Source of the DNA: Aurelia coerulea | Lineage: Eukaryota > Cnidaria > Scyphozoa > Semaeostomeae > Ulmaridae | NCBI GenBank assembly: GCA_039566865.1 | Contig: CM076961.1 | Span: forward strand, 751,501-815,500 | Length of the DNA stretch: 64,000 bases | Reading direction: 5' to 3' | Shown here: positions 10,733-30,000 of the stretch, piece after piece | Layout of the letters: each line of letters begins with the position of its first letter | How positions within the stretch are numbered: position 1 is the stretch's first letter | Made by a program: the position numbers and the translations under genes | The notes under the pieces: model-generated | Seen by the model: only the letters and a program-made list of their open reading frames with translations | What the model was told of the DNA's origin: nothing | Databases searched by the model: none

Positions 10733-12655
10733 ACACGGTGATCCAGAGCATGTAATAAATTGCAAAAAAATGATTTTTCGAAAATTGAAAAAATACACAA
10801 CAGACTTTATGGAGGACATCCTGAGGATTAACATGAAACAAACAGTTCGGACCACTGAGTGCGGAGAAATGAATTTTTGAAGGTGGCCTAAATTTCATAT
10901 GGTTGTTTACATTGACATTTCCGGTACAAGTGTCAAAATAACGTAAATTTCAAAATATTGAAAGGTCATCTTGCCTTTGTCCGATTTTACAATTTTTTCT
11001 TTTAAATGAAAGGTAATTCTTTCGTCTTTAATGCCATCTAGTTGCTGGATTCATACGGTAAAGGGTTATCCAAGAACTATGCAAAGTTATATCCCTTGTA
11101 CTCTACCCAAGAATCCTTCTTCAAAACTGGGAACTGCAACTTAAAGGTTGAAAACAAAAAAAGCAAGCGTTTGCAAGCCTTAGCGATTAATTTTGTATTA
11201 AACTCCAGCGTCTTCTGAGTGTCTACCTGAAATCTTTCGTTCTGAGTCGTTCAAATTAATTGTCAACAGTTCTTTCAAAATTGTTGGCAAAAGTTATGAT
11301 GATTATGATGAACATTTTAGTCAGGCATCTTCTTGATTCCTATTTGCCAAAACAAAGAGCAAATTTCCAATAATTTTCATGGCATTTTCTCAAAGTATAA
11401 GTAAAGTTTCCTTTTAAGTTATCAGACTTACTGGGAAAAATTACTGATGGGATTTTAATTTGAAAGGGTATCTTTTTATCGTGAGTATCAAGCGACAAAT
11501 TTATATTCGCTAAACAATGAATTAACCAAAATACAGGATGTCTCATAGTGTTCCTTATTCTGTAGAAAATAAATCATCAATGATATTACTACCATTATCG
11601 CAAAACTGCTTGTTATATTAGCTCCAACTGCTACAAAGCCATGGCAAAATGTACTGAGAATTGTGACATGAAGGGGGGGGGGGGGGGCCGACACAACAGT
11701 GGCAGCCAAATAGAATGAACCAATAAGTACATGTGCATGTAAAGAGTGTCACAAAAATTCATTTTATCACAAATAAGATTAACAAGAAAGAGTCGAGAGA
11801 CTTGTGGCGTGTGACTCTTTTTAGCAGAACTGCAGAGTTCGTCTCATATTTAGGAACAAAGCTTTTGTTTTTGATGCTCTTGAAAATATCCTCAAACTGC
11901 TTTTGTGACAAAAATATTTTCGCATCCAATCCGATGAATTATTCTTTCCATTATGTCTGTAAACTTTATTTATGCTTTGAGAAAACTCCAAGGAAAATTA
12001 TTGGGAATTTGCTCTTTGTTTTTAGCATAAAGGAATTGATAAATTGCCTGACTAAAGTATCATCATAATCATCATAATATTTACCAACGATTTTGAAATA
12101 ATTTTTGACAATTAAATTGAACGACTCAGAACGAAAGATTTCAGAGAAGCATTCACAAGACGTTGGAGTTTAATGAAAAATTAGTCGCTAAGGCTTGCAA
12201 ACGCTTGCTTTTTTTGTTTTCAACTTTTAAGTCTAAGCTCCCAGTTTTGAAAGAGGATTCTTGGGTAGAGTACAAGGGATATAACTTTGCATAGTTCTTG
12301 GATAACCCTTTACCATATGAATCCAGCAACTAGATGGCATTAAAGACGAAAGAATTACCTTTCATTTAAAAGAAAAAATTGTAAAATCGGACAAAGGCAA
12401 GATGACCTTTCGACATTTTGAAATTTACGTTATTTTGACACTTGTACCGGAAATGTCGGTGTAAACAACCATATGAATTTTAGTCCAACTTCAAAAATAC
12501 ATTTCTCCGCACTCAGTGGTCCGATTTTAAAACGGTTTGTTTTATGTTCATCCTCAGGATGTCCTCTATAAAGACTGTCGTGTATTTGTTGCATTTTCGA
12601 AAATTCATTTTTTGCAGTTTATTCCCTAATTTTCGTATTCTGGATCACTGTGCAA
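10733..12655. mobile_element. 1.9-kb foldback element with arms of about 700 bp
   Basis: The left arm (about 10733-11420) is the diverged reverse complement of the right arm (about 11960-12655). Matching blocks include GGTAAAGGGTTATCCAAGAA against TTCTTGGATAACCCTTTACC, and outer ends near CACGGTGATCCAGA and TCTGGATCACTGTG. The loop of about 540 bp holds a run of 15 G at 11673-11687. No transposase reading frame is visible. The whole spacer between the sperm-tail and transporter genes is largely this element. Confidence 0.85.
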
Positions 12656-13576
12656 TAGCGAGAACTACAGCCATATAATCAGTCTAAGGCATGGAAGGAA
12701 GAATTCATGTTACAAGTAGAACATATTCCCCCGGGTGAGCCCGAAGTTCCACATGTATCCACAGCTTGAGAAGTAGTACAAGAAATGCTATGCAACCAAA
12801 TTGTAAAATAGTCATTCCTTCATCTTAATGATGCTTCAATTAAATTTTCAAATTTAACTTAAACCATCCATCAGGCAACGGAGCTTTAATTTTTCAAATC
12901 GGTGTTATAGGTTCGGTATCACAATTTTTCAAAAACTGGATGCATTTTTCTGATTCAACCAGTAGTTGTAAATGCAATAAATATTTTCGAAATATTGGAG
13001 ATTTTCAGAAAAGATTGCCATTTCCACTGGACATATCAACTCTGAATCAAAATCTTCAAACAAGGTTTTTACCTTCCAAAACATATAACTCCCTCTTGTA
13101 AACTTTCTATCATGTTCTTCAAGACACATAGCTAACCATGATCCTTTGTGGCCCCAAAGCCGATTTTCGTTGATATGAAAGTAGTTTTTGGCCTAGGTTG
13201 TGTTTGTTTTGCTATTCAATCAACGCGCATAGGATTAACGTTGGCAATAGGTTCTTAACTCATCAGCCAGCTTGCTCTGAACATTATTTAAATCATTTCA
13301 ATTCCAACTAATGTGCACCATTTGGCGAAATAGAAATTATAATCTACTTTTCTCTTTAAAGCTAAACTATACATCGTCCCAGTATTCAGTTTAGCGTAAA
13401 ACATTGCTGTTGTTGTTATTATTATTATCTTGTTGTTATTTTTTAGATAACTGGGACTATGTAATGAGCCCACCACAAACCCATAAAATTTGCGTCAATA
13501 TGACGTAAAAAAATTATCACACTGTCCTAAGGCGAAATAATAGAGAGGGGTTTAAAGCTTAGAGTTGTTGAGTCTG
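12656..13576. other. Spacer between foldback element and first transporter gene
   Basis: It contains a CCGGGTGAGCCCGAAGTTCC fragment at about 12729, probably another remnant of the TA-flanked family, and a GTT/ATT-rich tract at 13402-13440. Otherwise I see nothing; part must be the 3' untranslated region of the transporter gene that ends at 13577. Confidence 0.4.
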
Positions 13577-19504
<5,928 letters not shown>

Positions 19505-21432
19505 TTCCTTGCTGGTGAATTCTGTTGAGTTTGACAGGGATGTTTCTTTCGTCGAGACTGCACTGCAAACTACTTGCTGTTGTGATGGGGGTTGTGATGT
19601 TGCGAGCAAGCTAATTGTAAACAGATCCTGTACTAAGTATGCCTGCAAGCAGAACTCAAACAGATGCTATTGGGATGCTATTCTCCATTCCACCACTTTT
19701 TTTGTTATCACGTGCTGCTAGGCTTGGATCATTTTAATCTGTTAGGCATACTGGATAATCTAACAGTACAAGGGGGAACTGTAATAAGATCTAACGTGGT
19801 TGGTATGCACGGGATAAAAATAAATTGTAACTGTTTCTAATGTCTTAAGTTTTAGCCGGGCATCACGAAAGGGATAGCAGGTGATTTTCGAATTACATAA
19901 GCTGGACGGTTCAACGGTCCAGGTAAAGAGCGAAACTACGATAATGTAATAAGTCTAGGGAAATGGACTTAGCAAGTCGTATTTGAAGGAAAGGAGGAAA
20001 CACATTCTATACAAAACAGGCCTTGGGTTGGGTAATAGCCGAAGGACTTGTTCTCCATTGATGATGGAACAATAAGAGACACGTGGTTTTCTAATTCTAT
20101 TTTTGACTAGATTTTTTCCCAGTACTGGAGGACCTTAGTTTGTTTGCGATCTGAGGGTTGAATTTCTTACGAGCAGTTTCTTATAGAAATAAGTGCAGTT
20201 CCTCAAAAGATAGTTCATAGTATTTTATCAGAACGATTTTATTCTTGCGCAATATTTAGCGTCAGTGGAAATTTGAGAACGAGCGATATCTACTCAAGTA
20301 TTTGTCCACGGGGGGTTACTGCTACTGCACTTCTGATTTGCAAGCAAGGTCGTGTGTTTATTTTACATGTTTATACATGTTACATGTTGTTGGTAAAATC
20401 ATGATTTTCTATTCGAAAACACACAATCACATGATCTATATTTGTTATCATAACAATCTTTTCATCCTCTTACAGGCATATGCTTGCATTGCATAGTGCC
20501 TAGTCCTGAGAAAAATGCCTACATGTCACTAAACCACATTTTTCTATTTTCCAACCCACAACCACATACTAAATATAATTCAACACTTCAACACGGGATT
20601 CTACTAAGGGATACATGAACCGGTGTCCCTTGAAAAAGATGTGTAATTTCAAACACATGATGTCCGAAAACAATGCCCTAAATTTTGAGACTCTACTCGC
20701 AGCAAATAAGTTGTAGCCTTAGGATAGTTGAGTCTGCACGCAGGCTAATAAGTTGGGATTGCATGCCTGTTTCTTTTCACATTGCAAGTAATATCACCAT
20801 ACAAATAAATGTAATTTTAATCGATTCCTTTTCAGTTAATAATATTGAAAAGTTTGACATGGCCCCTTGTAAAGTCCTCTCGATTGATGGAGCTACCGTG
20901 TTAGAATGATGAAAAATTAATGACTGAAAATGAAATGCTCTTTCAGCATCTGTTTTTCAGAGGATCCTCATGCTGTCTGATTGATTGTGTCGCTTCTCAA
21001 ATACATTCTCATATTGTCTAGCCAACTGCCTCATTACACCAAATTAGCACGAGTATTATTTTAACGCGGCAGGAACTTAAACGATCAAAAATTGACGCAA
21101 ATGGTGAAGCTAGTTAATAGAGAATATAATAGAGAAGCGAGTTAGCGTGGTTTAATTGTTTCAATTCGCGTTAATTACGAGCACCGTGCTAATTTGGTGC
21201 AACAACGCTTTTACGCTTAGCTACCAGGATTTGTTCAATAGCACACAACAAAACAACACACAGAAATCTTATTCTGTACTTAGTTTGTTGCTTGTGGAAG
21301 AAAACCCGTTACGGGCGACCATTCAATACCTTACTGGTGAGCATAGAAATGGGATTCTATGCTGGTGAGCATGGCATATCATTCAATTAGCATGTGACCT
21401 GACCATTGCTGGCGACCTTTCAATACCTCATG

Positions 21433-21571
21433 AATGAAGCCAATGGGGCAAATTGGCCTAAATCTTCGTTTGTTGTTTGACGCAGTGTGATTGGCCGTAT
21501 TCATGAAGAAGTTAGCCAATCAAAACTCCATACGTAAACTGAATCATACATACCTGATGTACGGTTGATGT
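21433..21571. repeat. Displaced copy of the transporter B exon 3/intron 3 repeat unit
   Basis: Reads GAATGAAGCCAATGGGGCAA through CATACATACCTGATGTAC, matching the 176-bp units at 26501-26852 with scattered changes. It is intergenic here, between the two transporter genes. Confidence 0.7.
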
Positions 21572-22261
21572 AGACTTATGATGATGAGTCCTTTGTCATC
21601 ATCATCATCATCATCATCATCATAATGCTAAAATGCACTACCTATATTACAAGGTATGGCAGCAAAAGGTTAAGAACATAACAAAAAACACTCCCTGCGG
21701 TAAAGCTTGCTCAACATCAACAAGCACTCATAATGAAACAATGAAAAAGCTGGCCCTGTAATATGCATTATTCATCAATCGAATTTTGATGGAATCACAG
21801 CCTCTAATATCGAATCTCATGCGAATGTTATCAGTTGTTCGATTGAATCGAAAGTTCCATCATATTTGCCGTCACCATAGTAATTCATAGTAATCCACAA
21901 ATTTCGCAATCTGATTGGTACTCTAGGCAGCTCAGAGTAGCCTCATTACATACATAAGGACCCTCTAGTTACGCTCATCTAATTGAGTTGAATTGTTGTG
22001 TTGTTGTCGCTGCACTGAGGGCCTTATAACCATAGAGCTGTAAAACCGGACAAAAATGTCAATCTGCGACAAGTTTTTGTCGCAAAGTCATGTGCTGATT
22101 AGAGTATGGCTTAGAGGAAGGCGCTTTTTGCATTGATAGCTAGAATGAACATTTATCGAAGTTCTGATAGCAAATTTTATGTTACAGCAGTTCTGGAAAA
22201 CTGTTTTTGTGGCGTTTTAAGATCAGTAGTTTTGAGAAAAAAGTAGCAGGCGATTTAGGCC

Positions 22262-22410
22262 CAATAGATCTTTTAGCTAAGATTCGAAAAAAGAATTCGA
22301 ATCGAACGATAGCTTGATACATTTGTAGAATGTTCGAATGTAAACAATAGTGATAGAAGATCTAACGCCACATAATCGAACCTTGTGTAGAATAGCGAAA
22401 AGGTCTATTA
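22262..22410. mobile_element. MITE with CAATAGATCTTTTAGCTA ends
   Basis: Ends CAATAGATCTTTTAGCTA and TAGCGAAAAGGTCTATTA are imperfect inverted repeats. This is the same family as the clean copy at 56097-56252. Confidence 0.6.
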
Positions 22411-22454
22411 GTAGAATCAGTACGGAGATATTCCGTTTCTACAAGCGTACGGGA

Positions 22455-22660
22455 ATGAGTCTCTCTGTTGACCGAAGCGCCATCATCAAGTCAAAGAGCA
22501 CAGGGAAACGAGAGACTCCAGGTAATAAGTCTAAGCTCAGAGTTTGGACCTAAATAGGGTCAGGTTTTCAGAGTAATAATGAGTCTCTGTTGACCAAAGC
22601 GACATCATTAAGTCAAAGAGCACAGGGAAACAAGAGACTCTAGGTCATAAGTCTGCAGTT
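22455..22660. repeat. Two-copy direct repeat, about 122-bp period
   Basis: AGTCTCTCTGTTGACCGAAG plus the AGCACAGGGAAAC block occurs twice, ending in an AGACTC..AGGT..TAAGTCT motif. Diverged relatives lie at about 17840-17905 and 25052-25140. Confidence 0.65.
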
Positions 22661-23404
22661 GAAGATGGCAGATGCTTCAAATTAGCATGTGATCATTGCG
22701 GGCAACGAATTCAATAATCTTCTTATGTTTTTCGCCAAGAGACACTGAACGATGATTAGTATTTCTATCCATGGGAAAGATAGCCTGCGTGGAGACTTCT
22801 GCGCGGCTATGGGAAATGACGCACGGCTATCTTCGTGTAAGGGATCTGAAATGTTGATGCTACTGTATCAATGTTGAAATGCTATAGGACGCTGTGTAGC
22901 GTAGGAGCTGAAGATTTGAATAGCAAAAACGTTATATTTACAGGCAACAATATGGCTGCAGTGCATCAATAGACCTTTTAGAAATTCTACAAACGAGTTT
23001 GAATAGAACAATATTTCCTATATTCTATAGAGTTTTTATATGTGTACAAGGAGCTCTAGTATAGTTTCTTGTGTATAGTTTCTTAACTTACATTCTCGCA
23101 GTACTGGAGTTTGTTAATTTTATGGCAACCCGAGAGTTGAGTTTCCTATGGGCAGTTTCTTATAAAAAATTACGTGTATTCATGTATTCATTTAGTCATT
23201 TATTCGTTCATTTACAGTGGCAAAAAAGAAAATACTTAAAATTACAGCCAATTCAAACCTAAAATCGATCCATAGCGTCCCTCCAGGATTTAGGCTGCCA
23301 GGAAGGAAAATTATTTTAACAGTGTTGTTCATTGATAACACGACACTATAAACCCTTCGTCAAATCTTAAAAATTCAGATACGTAGCTAAAACCCTTTCT
23401 TGCA

Positions 23405-23545
23405 ATATCTATTGATTGTTACTCAAACAGCGTCTCAACTCTAACTTGAAGCCTATCCTATGCAACTGATGAATGAAAAACAGGGAAATAGAAATTAGAG
23501 CCCCTCCACAGCGGCCGAGCAAACGGTACAATTTTTTAGGATACC
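23405..23545. repeat. Dispersed repeat family R1, copy 4
   Basis: Diverged match to 1018-1160 in the same orientation, ending AAACGGTACAATTTTTTAGG. Confidence 0.55.
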
Positions 23546-23620
23546 ACGTGGAGAGGAGAAGGGAGAGTTAGAGCAAACGTAGTAAGGCTTTAGTGATGCC
23601 TACAAATCAAAATACCACCT

Positions 23621-24023
23621 GTTCAACCAAGGGCGCCTACCTTGTAGGAAGTGTGTTTATTCCCAGTACTGTAGAGTAATTGGTGTCCTGTGACCCAGTA
23701 CAGAGGGTGTCCCAGAGCCGTACCATCACCCAGCAGTACACAGAGTCAATCTTCTCAAGGTCGAGATGACGTATGAATAACTTTGTGGTTTCAAATTCCG
23801 GTGTTTATGTAATACGAGATCAACTGTTATACGAGCTGGCCACAGGGAATCAGACAGCGTGATCTTTGATTGGTCAATGCTAACAGACGTTAGAATTTGA
23901 AAATCCCTGTAACTAGAAAAACTTATGGTATACACAGATAAACAGGACTGGGTCACAGGACACCAATTACTCTGTGAACACTAGGTCACGGGTACAGTAC
24001 AAGGTAGGCGCCCTTGGTTCAAC
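23621..24023. mobile_element. MITE with GTTCAACCAAGGGCGCCTAC ends
   Basis: GTTCAACCAAGGGCGCCTAC at the left and GTAGGCGCCCTTGGTTCAAC at the right are near-perfect inverted repeats. A second inverted block, GGTGTCCTGTGACCCAGT against ACTGGGTCACAGGACACC, lies inside. It ends 22 bp from the stop codon of transporter B and so probably forms part of its 3' untranslated region. Confidence 0.8.
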
Positions 24024-24045
24024 CCATGTTCTTACGCGAATGTCC

Positions 24046-27000
24046 TTACACTGGAGTTTCTAAACGAAGCAGAGCTTTCTCATTGTTATCATCAATACAT
24101 GGTTCAGTAGCCTCGTTCTCATCATCTATCCTCTCTTTGATCTGTAAACTGTCATTGGGCTTGAAAGTGTCTTTCTTAATAAAATACAGCAAATTCAGCA
24201 GGATGAATGCTAAGATAGGTGGTGTACCAGCCACGTAGAAAAAAGCAGTGTAGTCTTGAGTCTTGTCAACTATAAAGCCTAAAATGAGAAATGATTTGAA
24301 TGAACATACAGTTAAGCCCGAAATTATTCATACCTATGCCAAATTTGGAGTATTTTCAATCGTTATATTTGCTAACCAATTCACAAGATATTTCATTCCT
24401 TGAAATTTCTCTCGTGGCAATTGTTTCAGCCTTTCATCACATTCTTACGAAACTTCAGCCACAGTAAAATTGGTTCTCAAATAGAATGATGCAAAATACT
24501 CAGAATTTGGCATAGGTGTGAATAATTTCGGGCATAACTGTAGGTACCAGGAAGTGCTTAGCGACTGCAGACAAAGGAAATTCTCTTAATACAAATAATT
24601 GAAAACAAACAAGGCCGCAAAAGTTGCCCCGAAACCAGTAGGGCAAACTCTCGCCTTGTGCACGTGAAAGGTAGTTTTTAACAGAAGTTATGTGCTTATG
24701 ACAAAGGAAGAAAAGGATACATCTAAAGATCTGCCTGGCGGATTTTGTCTATTTGATTCAGAATTATGTGGTAACTGTTTCATGTAAGCCCTAAATACGC
24801 GAGAATTACAATGCCTTCCGCTATTGCTAGGCTTCTGAATCAACTAGGCTTCTGAATCAATGACACTGTGAAAAAGCTGGCCCTGTGTGATCAAATCGCG
24901 AATCACGGTCTCAAATCTCGAATCTCGTCCGAATGTTATCAGTTGTTCAATCGAATTGAAAGTTCCAATCATGATAGCCGTCACTATAGTAATCCACAAA
25001 TCTCACAATCTGATTGGTTGGCTGGGAAGTCCTATGTTTGGGCCTAAATAGGGTCAGGTTTTCAAAATGATATTATGAGTCTCTGTTGACCGAAGCGTCA
25101 TCAAAGAGCACAGGGAAACAAGGGACTCTAGGTCATACATCTAGGGATTTATCAGTTGTCTATCGATGTTAAGAGCAAGAATTGGAGGAAACTTTCAAGA
25201 ACGTATACAAGACATTTGTGACTGAGTAAAATTCGCACATTTCGTCCGATTTTCATGTACGTATGTATATGATTATCAGTTGAAATTTGAGTGTCCGGCA
25301 TGTCTTTATTTTATATATATATAATATATTCCAAATAAAATTTACAATACAGTTTACGAACTACGTTACTTACAAAATTACTCTACAATACTACTAGGAC
25401 GATCAACCCCAGGGAGCAAAAGGCTGTGTCTACCCCGAGGCCATTAAATAAAGATTAAATTAAATTAAATTAAATAAAGGAAAAGAAACTACTTTAACTA
25501 TGGGACAAAATCGGGTGGCTTATGAAGGGATGGGTAAATGGCTACAGAAATTCACTCGAATCGACCAGTTTCATGGATAAAATGCAGCGTTAGCTCAAGA
25601 ATGTCTATTTAGTGAAATAGGAAAATCTTTATTGCCATACAATAAAAGTTGTAGTAAAGCTTCATTTGCAAGCATGTCAATGTCTATTGATAGCAATAAC
25701 TACGAGCCTAGTGATGCCGATGTTACATACCTATAAGTGGCGGTCCTAGCATGGATGATGCACCAGAAGCCACGAGAACAAGAGATGCAGCTTCACTAAG
25801 ATGTTCGAATCCTATGATTTCTCGCAGGGCAGGATAACACGCTGTTTGCATTGTTCCATCAAAGAATGAATAAACCCATATATAGACAATCAATTGTGTT
25901 TGATTGTTTGCAAATGAACCAATGAATGCCGTCGATCCTGTCAACAGTATGATCATCTTGTAACAAGTAACTTTGCTTTGCTTTCTGAGGACAGAATCTA
26001 GAATAAGTCCAACGAATATACGGCCAAGGCCATTTGCAACTGCACTGAACACGGGAAACTGTTTTGAAATCTTTTTAGGGATGCCAAATTCCACTGCAAA
26101 CTGCACCTGTATGTAAAGAAGTTGAGAGTAAATTAAAGGGCCATTGTCACCCAGGGTCCTTTTCGGGCAAGCTGCTATTTCAGACTGTCTGAAAGCCAAA
26201 TTTGGCCTAAACAGAAAACATGGATCTACAATACAGTTTTTGCACTGACAGAAAGTTAGACTTTAATTAATTTTTCTGTCAGTTTGACTACTGTGGTGTA
26301 GATCCATACTTTCCGATAAGGCCAAATTTGAAATTCAGACAGTCTGAAATTGCAGCGTGCCAGCAAAGGACCCTGGGTGAAAATGGCTCTTTAAATAAAA
26401 AAAGCTCGGACATTTGAAACAACTTTTAATCTCCAAAACTTTTTGTGGCCAGAAATATTCAATGTCTGAATTTTCTTGCGAGAATAAAATTAACAAATAA
26501 GAATGAAGCCTATAGGGCAAATGGGCCTAAATTTACGTCCGTTGTGTTACGCAATGTGATTGGCCGCATTCACGAAGAAGTTCGCCAATCAAAACTTCAT
26601 ATGTGAACTAAAGCATACATACCTGATGTACAGTTGATGCAGTGTATGCAAAGGCGAGTACAAAGTTCACAAATAAGAATGAAGCCAATGGGGCAAATGG
26701 GCCTAAATTTACGTCCGTTGTGTTACGCAATGTGATTGGCCGCATTCACGAAGAAGTTCGCCAATCAAAACTTCATACGTGAACTAAAGCATACATACCT
26801 GATGTACAGTTGATGCAGTGTATGCAAAGGCGACTACAAAGTTAACAAACAAGAATAAAGCCATTGGTTTGTGCTTCAATAAATCCAAGTAAATACGGAA
26901 TCCTTTTCCTTTGGGAGATTCTTCTTTCTTTTCTTCAACTGAATAACTCGTTGGGCAGAAAGCTTGAGAAGAAATCAAACAAACTACGAAAAACAAAGCA

Positions 27001-30000
27001 GCGAAAACTTGCAGGGTTTGCTTCAGTCCAAAATTATCTAGCAGGGAGATTTGGAGGTAGGACATTCCGACTTGAGATATTGACACAGCTCCAACCATAA
27101 AACCTGAAACATAAAATGAATACTGTAAAAGCTCTATTCCTCTCATCTTTATTAAACCCCCTCTCAATAAGCCCCCGTCTCTGATAAACCCTTCCCTTCC
27201 GAGCTAAAACGTGAAAGAAGCCCCTCTCGCATCGAATCCAAGAGCTAAATTATCTGTGCTTCTTTGGGACATTTTTCAAAGCCCGGCGGTCTACTTAGTA
27301 GATTGAGCACACGGGGATGTGCTTCCTGATAGGGTCTCGATTTCCATAAATAATTCCGGGACAGGGTTTTTCTCATATCTTGGTTCCAGGACAGGAATAC
27401 CAACAAAGCTACAAAACAGCAACAAACAACAACATATTTTTTTGCTAAAACTGGGACTTATGGACTTTCACATAAACAATTGGGACGAAAAGAAGCAAAG
27501 AGGGCACTGGCCTTTCTATCCACAATGAAACGAGGTTAATTCGTAGTCATGGTAACCTTCGGCAGTTGGAAAATCTTATCGCTGTGGCGTGCGCTGTGGT
27601 GAGCTCACGGAAGCTAAGTGACCTTTAAAATGAGGGAATTCTGGTTGAAAATGAAAGGTTTGTTGATTCTTGGATGGAGGAAACATTCATCTTGGCACTT
27701 GTGGCTTTTGTTCATTGCTAACGAAACTGAAAATTTGAATTTTGAGGTGTTTTATCATCTGAGGCTTGAGCCAAAAACTTAGGCCCATCTCCATTGCCTA
27801 GAGCACTCAGCTTTTCGTACAGTGTTGCTGTGGTTTCCATAACCGGACGTGAAACTGAGAGAAGCAATTTCATCCTAATTTTCAAAGCGAAATCCATGAG
27901 TCGTAGTTTGAGCGTCCATCAGTTTATCAATAGTGATAACTACGAACTTGTAAACAGTCTAGCCTCGTAAGTTTGCTAAATTCTATAGCATATCTGAAAA
28001 TCCCGGTCGCTTTACTGTGATCTGAAATGCGTCAAGAGTGACGCTTCAACTGATAATTCAGCTTAAAGACCCTCTTTTAACCACGAGGCTTTGCGCGCTG
28101 TTGCTGTCCCATAATGCACTACGTAAAAGCCTTTCAGATTATTATATCAGAAAGTCAGCGAAGTAAGGCTAGTCTTTTTTACATTTTGCTCCTTTTCATA
28201 ACGAGTGAAAAATCAAATCAAATCAAAAATCAAAAATCTAAAATCAAAAATCAAATCAAATCAAATCAAATCAAATCAAAATCAAATACAATGAAGAAAA
28301 TGGATAATCCAAGACGACTGGAGGAAGGCATAGTAGTGGTTTATTATTTGTGTCCTTCTTCGAGCCTGATAAAGATTGGAGAACAAGAAACATTTACTGT
28401 CGCCATTTCTCAGCTTGTGTTTGGGATGTTTCCGCCACATGCGCAGCCCGCAAAGCCAAATGGGTAGCAGAGGGTTTCTTAGATACCTACCAGTAGCAGC
28501 AGCATACCATTTATCGAAGTAAACACATGGTGCTTTGTTCAATGCCATTACAAAAACAGCAGCTATTATTCCAAAAGGAATACTGAATGTCAAGAAAGTC
28601 TCATCCAAATTTCTTGCAAACGAGGTTAGGAAAAGAGAGCCTCCAAGTGGAAATGCTGCTGCAGTTGCACAGCGTCTTAACCCATATTTGTTTATACACC
28701 AGCTTGCAATAGGCGCCAGTAGGAAGGATAAGGACATCGGAATTGATATCATCCAAGCTAGAAAATAATGCAGACCATCAAATAGGGAATACAGGAATAT
28801 ATCAGGTTATACAGGGATACTATATTTGCTTATACACCTGCGTGCTATTGGTGCCAGCAAGAAGGATAAGGACATGGGAATGGATATCATCAACTCTAGA
28901 AAATAATGCAGACCATTAAATACGGAATACAGGAATATATCAGGTTATACAGAGATTCAAGGGGTACTATATTTGTTTATACGCCAGCTTGCTATTGGTG
29001 CCAGCAAGAAGGATAAGGACATGGGAATGGATATCATCAACTCTAGAAAATAATGCAGACCATTAAATACGGAATACAGGAATATATCAGGTTATACAGA
29101 GATTCAAGGGGTACTATATTTGTTTATACGCCAGCTTGCTATTGGTGCCAGCAAGAAGGATAAGGACATGGGAATGGATATCATCAACTCTAGAAAATAA
29201 TGCAGACCATTAAATACGGAATACAAGAATATATCAGCTTGTACAGGGATTCAAGGGATACTATATTTGTTTATAGACCTGCGTGCTATTGGTGCCAGCA
29301 TCGGAATGGATATCATCCACGCTAGAAAATATTGGAAACTGTCAGATAGGGAATACTGGAATATATCATCGTACACCACATTTGAATCTTTGTTGTCTCA
29401 GAAGCAGAAAACTTCCAATCCATGGCGATTGTCGTCTATTTTTGTGTGTAATTCGAGCCACATTCAATGGTCAGGTTTCCTTTCGGAAGTTTCTTACTTG
29501 TCAGTTTCTTAAGTCTTAAGGGGTTCTTGCTTGTATATGTATGTTTCTTGACATCAATACTGCTGGGAATCATACATTTCAATACGAAGCTGTGCACAAA
29601 AAAGCGATGTCCTGTTTGTGCATCTGCTGCGGAGGAGCTGTATGTTAAATGGTCTCATTCGTTACACAGTTGCATAGGTTAAGCTTCAACTTAGAGTTTG
29701 AGACCTTGTTTGAGTAAATCTGACAAGTGGTTGCTGATTCATGACACAAGGAAGTTAAAATAAGGCAAAAACAATTAGCTGCAATAACCCATCAAAATGA
29801 TGTGGGGCTTTGCAAACCATGCACAAAAAGAAACATAATGCATTCACCAGCCGAACGTCGTCGCCACCTTAACTGACTGCGCGCGCATTAACGAAACAGT
29901 CCACTGCGAAGCACTATGCGCGCGCAGTCAGTTAAGGTGGCGACGACAGAACACATTGCACAGGAGTGCGTTCTTTGCGTCAATTCTTCTGTGCAATGTG

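Larger units (their letters stand above)
19505..23620. other. Spacer between the two transporter genes
   Basis: No further gene is supported. It presumably contains the promoter of transporter A near 19.6-20 kb, but I can point to no motif. It holds a short (CAT)n at 21595-21622 and a fragment at 21433-21571 resembling the exon 3 border of transporter B. Segments at 21743-21925 and 22558-22660 are also found in intron 4 of transporter B (24869-25017, 25052-25140). Confidence 0.5.

Noticed and set aside
26501..29370. Regular direct repeats that might suggest a CRISPR-like array
   Set aside because: Units are 147 and 176 bp with exon sequence and no unique spacers; the genome is eukaryotic.
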